Of a DNA stretch of 64,000 bases, positions 47,176 to 56,937 are shown piece by piece. The stretch is from Paracoccus chinensis (lineage in GTDB: Bacteria > Pseudomonadota > Alphaproteobacteria > Rhodobacterales > Rhodobacteraceae). The DNA lies in the NCBI RefSeq assembly GCF_900102885.1, contig NZ_FNGE01000003.1, positions 291,605 through 355,604 of the forward strand, read 5' to 3'. Position 1 is the stretch's first letter, and each line of letters starts with the position of its first letter. Under the pieces are notes generated by a model, which searched no databases, was not told the DNA's origin, and was given only the letters and a program-made list of their open reading frames with translations. The translations under genes were made by a program, and so were the position numbers.

Positions 47176-47899
47176 CGGGAAGCTCATAGAAGTCGCGGTC
47201 GTAAAGCTGTGGCTCGCCTTCCTGCGGCAGGGCGCGGCGGAAAGCGGGACGCGCGGTGCAGCGGTCCACATAGGCCTGCAGCGCGGGGGTCAGACGAGTG
47301 AAGCGGCCCGCCGTCCAGACCGACCAGCCGACCGCACAATCGACGCCCGAGAAGCCCTTGCCCATCAGCCAGTCCTGCCCCTGAACCGTCTGTTCCACCA
47401 GCCGCAGCGCGCGGGCCAGCCGCGCGGTTTCCAGCTTCATCACCGTCAGCGAACGGGTCGCCGGATCGCGCAGCATCAGGTGGCTTTGCGTGAGGTTGGC
47501 GATGTGCTGGCCGATGGTTTCCGCGAAGTGCAGCCAGTCGAGCCAGCCGAGCCGCCCCTCCTCTCCCGGGGCGCGTCCCAGATGCGGGCCGCGCGTCTCG
47601 CACAAATACTCGACCATCGCGCCGGATTCGTGGATCACGAAGCCATCGACCTGCAGCGCGGGGGCGCGGCCGACCGGGTGGATGGCCTCGTATTCCGCCC
47701 CGCGCATGTCCTTGGAGCGGAGGTCCATGACGCGCAGGCTGAAGGGCAGTTCAAGCTCGTTCAGCAGCCACAGGATGCGCATGGACCGCGAAAGCGGCAC
47801 GTGCCAGAGGACGATCTCGCCCCTATCATCCTTGACGGGGCCGCCCGAGGCGGGCGGGGCCGCGTCGGTGGGCTTGGGTTCGGGCGGGGTCTCAGGCAT
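47168..47899 (-). CDS. Glutathione S-transferase family protein in the leucine operon
   Basis: 243 residues. A Pro/Ala-rich leader (about 1-25) precedes a thioredoxin-like domain (IVLWHVPLSRSMRILWLLNELELP) and an all-helical domain. No obvious catalytic Tyr/Cys/Ser motif is conserved except the S-R-S of the first helix. It lies between the mccA and mvaB genes with ATGCCTGA overlaps on both sides, hinting at a role in isovalerate/leucine catabolism, possibly glutathione-linked detoxification of reactive enoyl-CoA (inference). Confidence 0.85.
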   Translation of the reverse strand: MPETPPEPKPTDAAPPASGGPVKDDRGEIVLWHVPLSRSMRILWLLNELELPFSLRVMDLRSKDMRGAEYEAIHPVGRAPALQVDGFVIHESGAMVEYLCETRGPHLGRAPGEEGRLGWLDWLHFAETIGQHIANLTQSHLMLRDPATRSLTVMKLETARLARALRLVEQTVQGQDWLMGKGFSGVDCAVGWSVWTAGRFTRLTPALQAYVDRCTARPAFRRALPQEGEPQLYDRDFYELPDA

Positions 47900-49817
47900 C
47901 CTCGTCCTCCAGCCGGATCAGGGGGGCGCCGGCCTCGACCTGGTCGCCGGGCGCAGCCAGCACCTCGGCCACGGTGCCGTCGCGGGCGGCGGTCAGAGTG
48001 TGCTCCATCTTCATGGCCTCCAGCACGGCCAGTCGGTCACCCGCCGCGACCTGCTGGCCCGCGCTGACGAAGACCGCCTTGACGAGCCCCGGCATGGGCG
48101 AGAGCGTCAGGCCGCTGCCCGCCGCCTCGGTCTGGCGGTCCAGCGGGTCCTGCGGCACCAGCGTCAGGCTGCGGCCGCCGAAGACGCTGACGCCCGCCGG
48201 ATGCGTCACGATGCGCGAGCGGCGGGGCGAGCCGTTCACCCACCAGCGTTCGCCCTGCCACAGGACGTCATGCGCGGTGCCCTCCAGCGTCACCCGGGCC
48301 GCGCCTGGGCCGAGCACCTCGATCACGCCCTCGCCGCCTTCCCAGGTCACGGTGCGCCTGAGCGGCGACCAGAGGGTGACGCCGCCGCGCACCTCGGGGT
48401 CGTGCAGCCCGGCGACGCCGAGCGCGGCCAGCGCGCGGGTCTCGGGCGAGGGTTCGGCCTGATCGAGCAGTTGGTCGAGATCGCGGGCGATGAGGCCGGT
48501 GTCCACCTCCCCCTTGCGGAAGCCCTCGTGCCGGGTGAGGGCAATGAGGAAGTCGATGTTGGTGACAGTGCCTGCGACTTCGGTGTCCACCAGCGCGGTT
48601 TCGAGTGCGCGGAGTGCGATGGCGCGAGTGGGTCCGCGGGTGATGATCTTGGCGATCATCGGATCATACCACGGGCTGATGCTGTCGCCCTGCCGCACGC
48701 CCGTTTCGTTGCGGGCGTTGTCGGCAAAGCGCAGATGCGCCAGTTTGCCCGTCGCAGGCAGGAAGCCTGCCGGCACGTCCTCGGCATACAGCCGCGCCTC
48801 GAAGGCGTGGCCGATTATGGTCAGTTCGTCCTGCCGCTTGGGCAGCGGCTCGCCGGAGGCCACGCGCAACTGCCATTCGACCAGATCGACGCCGGTGATG
48901 GCCTCGGTCACGGGATGCTCGACCTGCAGGCGGGTGTTCATCTCCATGAACCAGAAGCCGTCCGGGCGCAGGCCGTTCGAGCCGTCCACGATGAACTCGA
49001 TGGTTCCCGCACCCGCGTAGCCGATGGCCTCGGCGGCGCGGACGGCGGCAGCCCCCATGGCGGCGCGGACCTCATCGGTCATGCCGGGGGCCGGGGCTTC
49101 CTCGATCACCTTCTGGTGGCGGCGCTGCAGCGAGCAGTCACGCTCGAAAAGGTGGACGGCGTTGGTGCCGTCGCCGAAGACCTGCACCTCGATGTGGCGG
49201 GGGGCGGTGATGTATTTCTCGATCAGGACGGCGGGGTTGCCGAAGGCGGTCTGCGCCTCGCCCTGCGCGCTTGCCAGCGCCGCAGCGAAATCGGAGGGTG
49301 CGTCCACCTTGCGCATCCCCTTGCCGCCGCCGCCCGCAACGGCCTTGATCAGCACGGGATAGCCGATGCGGTCGGCGGCCTCCGCAAGATGCGCGGGGTC
49401 CTGGTTCTCGCCGTGGTAGCCGGGGACGACAGGCACGCCCGCCTGTTCCATCAGCGCCTTCGCCGCGTCCTTGAGGCCCATGGCGCGGATCGCGTCGGCC
49501 GAGGGGCCGATGAAGACCAGCCCGGCGGCCGTCACGGCGTCAACGAAGTCGGGGTTTTCCGACAGGAAGCCATAGCCGGGGTGGATCGCCTGCGCGCCGG
49601 TGTCCAGCGCCGCCCGGATGATGGCGTCGCCGCGCAGGTAACTGTCCTTGGGCGCGGGGCCGCCGATATGGACGGCCTCGTCGGCCATCGAGACATGGCG
49701 CGCGCCCCGGTCGGCGTCGGAATAGACCGCGACGGTGCCCACGCCGAGCTTGCGGCAGGTGTCCATGACGCGGCAGGCGATCTCGCCCCGGTTGGCGATC
49801 AGGATCTTGCTGAACAT
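47892..49817 (-). CDS. mccA: Methylcrotonyl-CoA carboxylase, biotin-carrying alpha subunit
   Basis: 641 residues: a biotin carboxylase part (KILIANRGEIACRVMDTCRKLG, GGGGKGMRKV, EMNTRLQVEHPVTE), a linker, and a biotinyl domain with EAMKMEH (K603). It carboxylates 3-methylcrotonyl-CoA with the beta subunit. ATG at 49817; a longer upstream frame crosses the intergenic gap and is rejected. Its stop overlaps the gst start by eight bases. A 100-bp gap with an interspersed repeat separates it from mccB. Confidence 0.95.
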   Translation of the reverse strand: MFSKILIANRGEIACRVMDTCRKLGVGTVAVYSDADRGARHVSMADEAVHIGGPAPKDSYLRGDAIIRAALDTGAQAIHPGYGFLSENPDFVDAVTAAGLVFIGPSADAIRAMGLKDAAKALMEQAGVPVVPGYHGENQDPAHLAEAADRIGYPVLIKAVAGGGGKGMRKVDAPSDFAAALASAQGEAQTAFGNPAVLIEKYITAPRHIEVQVFGDGTNAVHLFERDCSLQRRHQKVIEEAPAPGMTDEVRAAMGAAAVRAAEAIGYAGAGTIEFIVDGSNGLRPDGFWFMEMNTRLQVEHPVTEAITGVDLVEWQLRVASGEPLPKRQDELTIIGHAFEARLYAEDVPAGFLPATGKLAHLRFADNARNETGVRQGDSISPWYDPMIAKIITRGPTRAIALRALETALVDTEVAGTVTNIDFLIALTRHEGFRKGEVDTGLIARDLDQLLDQAEPSPETRALAALGVAGLHDPEVRGGVTLWSPLRRTVTWEGGEGVIEVLGPGAARVTLEGTAHDVLWQGERWWVNGSPRRSRIVTHPAGVSVFGGRSLTLVPQDPLDRQTEAAGSGLTLSPMPGLVKAVFVSAGQQVAAGDRLAVLEAMKMEHTLTAARDGTVAEVLAAPGDQVEAGAPLIRLEDEDA

Positions 49818-49840
49818 GCGGGTGCCCTGTGTTGCCCGGC

Positions 49841-49896
49841 CGCACCGGGGGTTTTCCACCCCCGGACCCCCGGAGGATATTTGTGCAAAGAAGAAA
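49841..49896 (+). repeat. Interspersed GGGATATTT repeat, copy 3, between mccB and mccA
   Basis: A hairpin CCGGGGG...CCCCCGG (about 49845-49865) is followed by GGACCCCCGGAGGATATTT and TGTGCAAAGAAGAAAG. It resembles the copy at 59468 most closely. Confidence 0.55.
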
Positions 49897-49917
49897 GACC
49901 CGAGATGTCGCGCATCG

Positions 49918-51522
<1,605 letters not shown>

Positions 51523-51590
51523 GCCGGATGCTCCTGTGAAGGCGAGGGGATGCGGCGCGCTGTCGCAGGGAAGCCTGCGCGGCCGGGGGT

Positions 51591-51604
51591 TTGATCTGGA
51601 TCAT
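51591..51604. promoter_or_regulatory. FNR-type box between mccB and ompW
   Basis: TTGAT (51591-51595), CTGG, ATCAT (51600-51604): one mismatch from TTGAT-N4-ATCAA. It is about 56 bp upstream of the ompW ATG, and FnrP is the Paracoccus homologue of FNR. OmpW is oxygen-regulated in other bacteria, which fits. Confidence 0.55.
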
Positions 51605-51659
51605 GTGACGATGCCGTGAACAGGCGCAGGGCAGCGTCACAACGAACGGGAGAACTGCG

Positions 51660-52268
51660 ATGAAAACGATCAGCCTTGCCGCCCTTGTCGCAATGCTGGC
51701 AATGCCCGCGCTGGCCCAGCAGGCGGGCGACTGGACCATCGGCGTCGGCGTGGGGAGCGTCATGCCCAAGGATGACAACGGCACCGTCGCCGGGAACCTT
51801 GACGTCGAGGTCGGCAACGACGCCCGCCCGACGCTGACGGTCGAGTACTTCGTCCGCGACAACATCGGCATCGAGCTGCTGGCCGCCACGCCCTTCGAGC
51901 ATGACGTCAACATCGACGGCCTGGGCAAGGTCGGGACCGTCAAGCACCTGCCCCCGACGCTCAGCGTCAACTATCACTGGGACACCGGCTCGGCCTTCAA
52001 GCCCTATGCGGGGATCGGCCTGAACTGGACGAGCTTCTGGGATGAATCGACCACGGGCGCGCTGGACGGCAACGACCTGGACCTGGAACACAGCTTCGGC
52101 TTGGCACTGCAGGCGGGCGCCGACTGGTGGCTGAACGACAAGTCGGCGCTGCGGGCGACCGTCCGCTGGATCGACATCGACGCCGACGTCAAGCTGAACG
52201 GCGAGAAGATCGGCGAAGTCGAGATCGATCCCTTCGCCGTCCAGGCGGCCTATGTCTTCAAGTTCTGA
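51660..52268 (+). CDS. ompW: OmpW family outer membrane protein
   Basis: 202 residues with a signal peptide (cleaved after ALA, about residue 19). An eight-stranded barrel pattern follows: DWTIGVGVGSVMPKDDNG, PTLTVEYFVRDNIGIELLAATPFEHDV and a terminal AAYVFKF ending in Phe, the outer-membrane insertion signal. ATG at 51660, following GGGAGAACTGCG. Small-molecule uptake or stress roles are known for the family. Divergent from mccB. Confidence 0.9.
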   Translation: MKTISLAALVAMLAMPALAQQAGDWTIGVGVGSVMPKDDNGTVAGNLDVEVGNDARPTLTVEYFVRDNIGIELLAATPFEHDVNIDGLGKVGTVKHLPPTLSVNYHWDTGSAFKPYAGIGLNWTSFWDESTTGALDGNDLDLEHSFGLALQAGADWWLNDKSALRATVRWIDIDADVKLNGEKIGEVEIDPFAVQAAYVFKF

Positions 52269-52339
52269 GGAAACCCGGCGCGTCCCTTCGGGGGCGCACC
52301 GACCTCTGCGGCCTGCGTGAGCGGGACGGCGGGCGCGCA

Positions 52340-52837
52340 TCACTGCCGCTCCATCCGGTCGAGCTCGCCCGCGAGCCACAGGACCTGATCCCCCGTGCGC
52401 TGCATCATGCAGCCGGCGGCGACCGTTCCCGCAAGCGTGCCCCCAGCATATTCCCCCGCCTCGAAGGCGCAGGTGGCGTCGCGCCAGGCGATCCAAGCCC
52501 GCTGCATGTCGCGCAGCCCCTGGGCGCGATCATCGCCCCGAGCCTCGATCAGCTGGCGGAGGTCGCCATAGACCTCGTTGAGCCGGTCGTCCCACCAGGC
52601 CGCCTCGGCGCCGCGGCAGGCGTTCATGTCAAGCGTCGTGGGCGAGCCGGACAGGTTCTCGCAGGCCTCCGCCGCGTCCCCGACGCAGGCAGCCAAGCCA
52701 TCGTTCACGCTGCGCCCGCCCTGCATCGCCTGCCGGCCGGCTGACAGGCAGGCCTCGGCGATCTTCGGATCGAAATCCTGGGCGGCGGCGGGACCGGCCA
52801 GAAGGGCAAGCAGGACGGCAAGGACCTTCGTCCTCAT
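52340..52837 (-). CDS. LprI/DUF1311-type periplasmic protein
   Basis: 165 residues with signal peptide (after AAAQ, about residue 20). The DUF1311 motif LDMNACRGAEAAWWDDRLNEVY and the WIAWRDATCAFEAGEYAGGTLAGTVAAGCMMQRT stretch (in part) mark the lysozyme-inhibitor-like LprI fold with paired cysteines. Its start overlaps the acyl-CoA synthetase stop by ATGA, so it is the last gene of the ivd operon despite an envelope-related role. Confidence 0.82.
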   Translation of the reverse strand: MRTKVLAVLLALLAGPAAAQDFDPKIAEACLSAGRQAMQGGRSVNDGLAACVGDAAEACENLSGSPTTLDMNACRGAEAAWWDDRLNEVYGDLRQLIEARGDDRAQGLRDMQRAWIAWRDATCAFEAGEYAGGTLAGTVAAGCMMQRTGDQVLWLAGELDRMERQ

Positions 52838-54384
52838 CGCGCGCCCTCGGCCAGCTTGCGCAGCTCGCGCCGCATGACCTTGCCCGTGACAGTCATCGGC
52901 AGGGCATCGAGGAAGGCCACCTCACGCGGGTAGGAATGCGCGGCGCAATGGGTGCGGGCGTGGTCCTGCAACTCCTTCGCCAGCGCGTCCGAGGACGCAA
53001 AGCCCTGCCGCAGCACGACATAAGCCACGACGATCTCGGTACGCAGCGGGTCGGGCTTGCCGATGACGCCGGCGGCGGCGACGGCGGGGTGCTTGATCAG
53101 CACATCCTCGATTTCCGAGGGACCGATGCGGTAGCCGGCCGAGGTGATCACGTCGTCGTCACGCCCGACGAAGCGGATATATCCGTCCTCGATCACGCCG
53201 CGGTCGCCCGTCACCAGCCAGTCGCCGCGGAATTTCTCGGCCGTCGCCTCGGGGCGGTTCCAGTAGCCCAGCATCATGGACCCTGCGCCCCGGCGAATGG
53301 CGATGTCACCCTCGCCCTGCGTGGGCTGGCCGTCTTCGTCGATCACCTGCACGTCGAAGCCGGGCACCGCCTTGCCGATGGCGCCGGGCCGCGCCGGGAA
53401 CATCGAGGAGGCCGAGGAGGCGACCATGTTGCACTCTGTCTGGCCGTAGAACTCGTTGATGGTCAGGCCGAAGGCGCGGCGACCCCAGTCGAGCATCTCG
53501 GCCCCCAGGGTCTCGCCGCCCGAGGCAACCGAGCGCAGGCCGGGCACCGTCGCCCCGGCTGCCTTGAGCATCCGCAGCGCGGTCGGCGGCAGGAAGGTCG
53601 CGGTCACGCCGCAATCGCGGATCAGGCGAAGACAGGTATCCACGTCGAACTTCGGCAGGCGCGCGGCCACGACCGGCACACCAAGCGCAAGACCTGGCAT
53701 CGCCACGTCGAAGAGGCCCCCGATCCAGGCCCAGTCGGCGGGGGTCCACAGCACGTCGCGGCCCGGTTCCAGCAGGTCGTGGCTCATCTCGACGCCCGGC
53801 AGGTGGCCGGTCAGCATCCGGTGGCTGTGCAGCGCGCCCTTGGGACTGCCGGTGGTGCCCGAGGTGTAGATCATCACCGCCGGGTCCTCCGGAGTGGTCG
53901 CGGCCGTCGGGAACGGGCCTGCGTCGGGCAGTTCATCCTCTTCCGGCACGATCACGCGCAGGCCGAAGGGGGCCAGCATCGCGCGGCCTTCCGGGTCGGT
54001 GACGACCGTGGTGATCCCGGCGTCGGTCAGGCGCAGGCGCAGCGCCTCGTCCCCGAACAGCTTGAACAGCGGCACCGAGATCGCGCCGGATTTCCAGACA
54101 GCGGCATGGGCGGCGGCGGTCCAAGCGGATTGCGTCCGCAACACGCCCACGCGGTCGCCACGAGCGGCCTTTAGCACATGCGCCAGCCGGTCGGCGCGGG
54201 CGTCAAGCTCGGCATAGGTCACGGGCCGCGGCGTGCCGTCATATTCGATGATCGCCACCCGCTGCGGCTCGGCGCGTGCCCAGTCGCCGATGGCCTGCTC
54301 GGCCATGTTCACCCGCGCGGGCCAGTTCCAGCGGAACTCGCGGCGCAGAGCGTCATGGTCCTTGTGGGACAGCATCGTTTTCAT
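52834..54384 (-). CDS. Acyl-CoA synthetase (medium/branched chain, AMP-forming)
   Basis: 516 residues. P-loop-like YTSGTTGSPKGALHSHRM, TINEFYGQTECN, GDRGVIEDGYIRFVGRDDDVITSAGYRIGP and the C-terminal lysine region MTVTGKVMRRELRK. It activates a carboxylate, plausibly isovalerate or another branched acid given the ivd neighbour. ATG at 54384 overlaps the DUF1622 stop as ATGA. Confidence 0.9.
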   Translation of the reverse strand: MKTMLSHKDHDALRREFRWNWPARVNMAEQAIGDWARAEPQRVAIIEYDGTPRPVTYAELDARADRLAHVLKAARGDRVGVLRTQSAWTAAAHAAVWKSGAISVPLFKLFGDEALRLRLTDAGITTVVTDPEGRAMLAPFGLRVIVPEEDELPDAGPFPTAATTPEDPAVMIYTSGTTGSPKGALHSHRMLTGHLPGVEMSHDLLEPGRDVLWTPADWAWIGGLFDVAMPGLALGVPVVAARLPKFDVDTCLRLIRDCGVTATFLPPTALRMLKAAGATVPGLRSVASGGETLGAEMLDWGRRAFGLTINEFYGQTECNMVASSASSMFPARPGAIGKAVPGFDVQVIDEDGQPTQGEGDIAIRRGAGSMMLGYWNRPEATAEKFRGDWLVTGDRGVIEDGYIRFVGRDDDVITSAGYRIGPSEIEDVLIKHPAVAAAGVIGKPDPLRTEIVVAYVVLRQGFASSDALAKELQDHARTHCAAHSYPREVAFLDALPMTVTGKVMRRELRKLAEGAR

Positions 54385-54806
54385 GTCCTGCCCTCGCCTG
54401 TTTCCTCGACAGCCCCAAGCTCGCGGCGGACGGTTTCCAGTTCGCGTTCCAGAAAGAAGGAGGTGACCGAGCGGATCACGACCAGGATGCCCAGGAACAC
54501 CAGGTCGGCCATCGCCAGGCTGACTGCCGTGGTGATGATGTCCGAGACGATCAGGATCTCCAGCCCGGCGAGGATGTAGCGGCCAAGCTCGACCCGCTCG
54601 GCGTTCAGGCCGCGCTTGCGCTGATCCTCTCCCGGGCCGAACTCGGCCTTGAGGTAGCCGATCACGAAGCGGATCGCGCCGACCAGCAGGACCGAGATCG
54701 CCACCAGGTCGATCAGCGTGGCGGCGAGTTCGATGGCGCCGACCAGCCACTCCATGCGGCCGTGCAGCAGTCCCTCGGCGCGGACATAGTCGAAGAAGCC
54801 GCTCAT
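54381..54806 (-). CDS. DUF1622 small membrane protein
   Basis: 141 residues with three hydrophobic segments (about 22-45, 75-95, 100-118). Family features: YLKAEFGPGEDQRKRGLNAERVELGRYILAGLEILI. No function is known. It lies between ivd and the acyl-CoA synthetase with an ATGA overlap at one side. Confidence 0.85.
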   Translation of the reverse strand: MSGFFDYVRAEGLLHGRMEWLVGAIELAATLIDLVAISVLLVGAIRFVIGYLKAEFGPGEDQRKRGLNAERVELGRYILAGLEILIVSDIITTAVSLAMADLVFLGILVVIRSVTSFFLERELETVRRELGAVEETGEGRT

Positions 54807-54846
54807 GGCATCCTGTCCCCTGTCCCCGGACGGCGGCGCGCGTGCA

Positions 54847-56007
54847 TCAGTCCAGCGCCATCAGCTCGCGGCCAATCAGCATCCGACGGATCTCGCTGGT
54901 GCCTGCCCCGATCTCCATCAGCTTGGCGTCACGGAAAAGCCGGCTGACGGCCGAGTCGTTCAGGAAGCCGGCGCCGCCCAACGCCTGCACGGCCTGATGC
55001 GCCTGCACCATCGCCTGCTCGCTGGCGTAAAGGACCGCCCCCGCCGCGTCCTGCCGCGTGACCTTGCCGGCGTCGCAGGCCTTGGCGACCTCGTAGACAT
55101 AGGCGCGGGCGGTATTCAGCGCGACATACATGTCGGCGATCTTGCCCTGCATCAGCTGGAAATTCCCGATGGGCTGGCCGAACTGCTTGCGCTCACGGAC
55201 ATAGGGCATGACCTCGTCCAGCGCGGCGGCCATGATGCCCGTGCCGATGCCCGACAGGACCAGACGCTCGTAGTCAAGACCCGACATGAGGACGCGCACG
55301 CCCTTGCCCTCTGCGCCCAGCACGTTCTCGAAGGGGATCTCGGCGTCCTCGAAGATCAGTTCGCCCGTGTTCGAGCCGCGCATCCCCAGCTTGTCGAAAT
55401 GCGGCCCCTGGGTGAAGCCACGGATGCCCTTTTCCACGATGAAGGCTGTGATGCCTTTGGACCCCGCCTCGGGGTCGGTCTTGGCATAGACCACCAGCAC
55501 ATCGGCGTCGGGGCCGTTGGTGATCCAGTACTTGCTGCCGTTCAGGACATAGTAGCCGTTCCGCTTTTCCGCCCGCAGCTTCATGCCGACAACGTCGGAG
55601 CCCGCGCCTTCCTCGGACATCGCCAGCGCGCCCACATGCTCGCCCGAGCAGAGCTTAGGCAGGTATTTCTGCTTCTGCTCCTCGGACCCGTTCAGCTTCA
55701 GCTGGTTCACGCAGAGGTTCGAATGCGCGCCGTAGGACAGGCTGATCGAGGCGCTGGCCCGCGCGATCTCCTCGACCGCGATGGTGTGGGCGAGATAGCC
55801 CATACCGGTGCCGCCGTATTCCTCGGGGACGGTGATGCCAAGAAGGCCAAGCTCGCCCATCTCGCGCCAAAGGTCAGCGGGAAAGACGTTCTCGCGATCC
55901 ACCTGCGCGGCAATGGGTCTGACGCGCTCCTGTGCCCAGCGGTGGACCATGGCGCGCAGGGCGTTCACGTCCTCGCCAAGGTCGAACTCCATCCCGCGCG
56001 TGAACAT
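54847..56007 (-). CDS. ivd: Isovaleryl-CoA dehydrogenase
   Basis: 386 residues, acyl-CoA dehydrogenase fold. [25 protein letters not shown] at the N-terminus, [39 protein letters not shown] in parts (FAD/substrate contact), and the catalytic-type Glu in [13 protein letters not shown]. It oxidises isovaleryl-CoA to 3-methylcrotonyl-CoA. The ATG at 56007 is preferred to GTG at 56010: GGAGGG lies five bases upstream of the ATG. First gene of ivd-DUF1622-acyl-CoA synthetase-LprI. Confidence 0.94.
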   Translation of the reverse strand: MFTRGMEFDLGEDVNALRAMVHRWAQERVRPIAAQVDRENVFPADLWREMGELGLLGITVPEEYGGTGMGYLAHTIAVEEIARASASISLSYGAHSNLCVNQLKLNGSEEQKQKYLPKLCSGEHVGALAMSEEGAGSDVVGMKLRAEKRNGYYVLNGSKYWITNGPDADVLVVYAKTDPEAGSKGITAFIVEKGIRGFTQGPHFDKLGMRGSNTGELIFEDAEIPFENVLGAEGKGVRVLMSGLDYERLVLSGIGTGIMAAALDEVMPYVRERKQFGQPIGNFQLMQGKIADMYVALNTARAYVYEVAKACDAGKVTRQDAAGAVLYASEQAMVQAHQAVQALGGAGFLNDSAVSRLFRDAKLMEIGAGTSEIRRMLIGRELMALD

Positions 56008-56026
56008 CACAACCCTCCCCGGTTAT

Positions 56027-56040
56027 TGAACATCCGTTCA
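56027..56040. promoter_or_regulatory. Candidate TetR-type operator upstream of ivd
   Basis: TGAACATCCGTTCA: two 5-bp arms (TGAAC, GTTCA) around 4 bases, with outer GTTA/TAAC echoes. It is about 20 bp upstream of the ivd ATG, close enough to overlap the promoter. TetR regulators of acyl-CoA catabolism use such palindromes; no regulator gene is in the window. Confidence 0.45.
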
Positions 56041-56138
56041 GTTAACGGGCTTATGCCGCAGGGCACGCGCGTCCGTCAACAGGGACAGTAACGGCAGCCG
56101 CGGCACCGCGCGCAAGAGTCGTCTGAAAGAAGGAGGGA

Positions 56139-56214
56139 TGGTGGGCGGTGAGGGACTCGAACCCCCGACAACCTCGGTGTAAACGAGATGCTCTACCAAC
56201 TGAGCTAACCGCCC
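56139..56214 (-). tRNA. tRNA-Val (TAC anticodon)
   Basis: 76 nt including an encoded CCA. Acceptor GGGCGGT pairs with ACCGCCC, the D-arm has AGCTCAGTTGGTAGAGC, the anticodon loop reads TTTACAC, the T-arm has GGTTCGAGTC. Reads codons GUA and others ending in A/G. Confidence 0.93.
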
Positions 56215-56261
56215 CTGCCCGCGCTTATGGCGCGGCCGTAAGGCCAAGGCAAGCGGGGCAA

Positions 56262-56291
56262 AGAAAAAGGGCCGCCCCGAAGGACGGCCCC
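56262..56291 (-). terminator. Terminator between the two tRNA-Val genes
   Basis: Minus strand GGGCCG / CGGCCC stem (56290-56285 with 56274-56269) followed by TTTTTCT. It ends transcription of the upstream tRNA-Val (CAC). Confidence 0.75.
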
Positions 56292-56298
56292 TGAATGA

Positions 56299-56373
56299 TG
56301 GTGGGCGATAACGGATTTGAACCGCTGACATCTTCGATGTGAACGAAGCGCTCTACCGCTGAGCTAATCGCCC
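56299..56373 (-). tRNA. tRNA-Val (CAC anticodon)
   Basis: 75 nt including an encoded CCA. Acceptor GGGCGAT pairs with ATCGCCC, the D-arm has AGCTCAGCGGTAGAGC, the anticodon loop reads TTCACAT between CTTCG and CGAAG, and the T-arm has GGTTCAAATC. With the TAC species it covers valine codons ending in A and G. Confidence 0.93.
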
Positions 56374-56428
56374 GGTGCCGCGCTAGATAGCGCCCTTGTC
56401 TGGCGCCCGCAAGTCCCTTCCTGCGCGA

Positions 56429-56758
56429 TCAGTCCGTCTCGTCGCCGACATCCTTGCGGCGCAGGCGCAGGACCAGCACCTCGTCCCCCTTGGCCGTCGC
56501 CTGGCGGCTGACGCGCGCCTTGCCGAAGGGCGGCAGCGCCAGTGTCTCGCCCTCGGCGATGGCGCGGCCAAGCTGATTCAGCGTCGCCTCGACCACGTCA
56601 CGGATCTGGGCACGGGACAGGTCGACGTCGGCGGCAACGCGCGCCAGAAACTCGCGCTTGTGCAGGACGCGGGCGGGAATCGGGTCTTTTCCAAGAGCGG
56701 GAGCACGGCGGGGCCGGCTTGCTCCCTGTTTTTCAGCGGCCATCGCAGGACCTGTCAT
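56429..56758 (-). CDS. HU/IHF-like DNA-binding protein without the usual beta-arm
   Basis: 109 residues. A basic leader (about 1-33, KQGASRPRRAPALGKDPIPAR) precedes the HU helical body LHKREFLARVAADVDLSRAQIRDVVEATLNQLGRAIAEGETLALPPFGKARVSRQ (in parts). Where HU carries the long arm with the DNA-intercalating proline, this protein goes directly to KGDEVLVLRLRRKDVG. Two ATGs compete: 56758 and 56743, the latter with AGG seven bases upstream. A nucleoid role with altered DNA bending is inferred. Confidence 0.7.
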   Translation of the reverse strand: MTGPAMAAEKQGASRPRRAPALGKDPIPARVLHKREFLARVAADVDLSRAQIRDVVEATLNQLGRAIAEGETLALPPFGKARVSRQATAKGDEVLVLRLRRKDVGDETD

Positions 56759-56886
56759 TGACGTTTCTTGACGGAAGGGCGGACCCTAGCCGAGCACCAT
56801 TACTTTGCAACAGGGGACCTTACGAAAACAGTATATTATTATCAGGGCACTGCCCTTGTTTCGGCACCACGGGGCTGAAATGCAAA

Positions 56887-56908
56887 CACGCGCCCCGGAA
56901 GGCGCGTG
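56887..56908 (-). terminator. Terminator downstream of lon
   Basis: Minus strand CACGCGCC / GGCGCGTG (8 bp, 56908-56901 with 56894-56887), 6-base loop, followed by TTTGCATTTC. It lies 30 bp downstream of the lon stop. Confidence 0.65.
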
Positions 56909-56937
56909 CCAGGATCATTCTGCGAGCAGAAGTTGCC

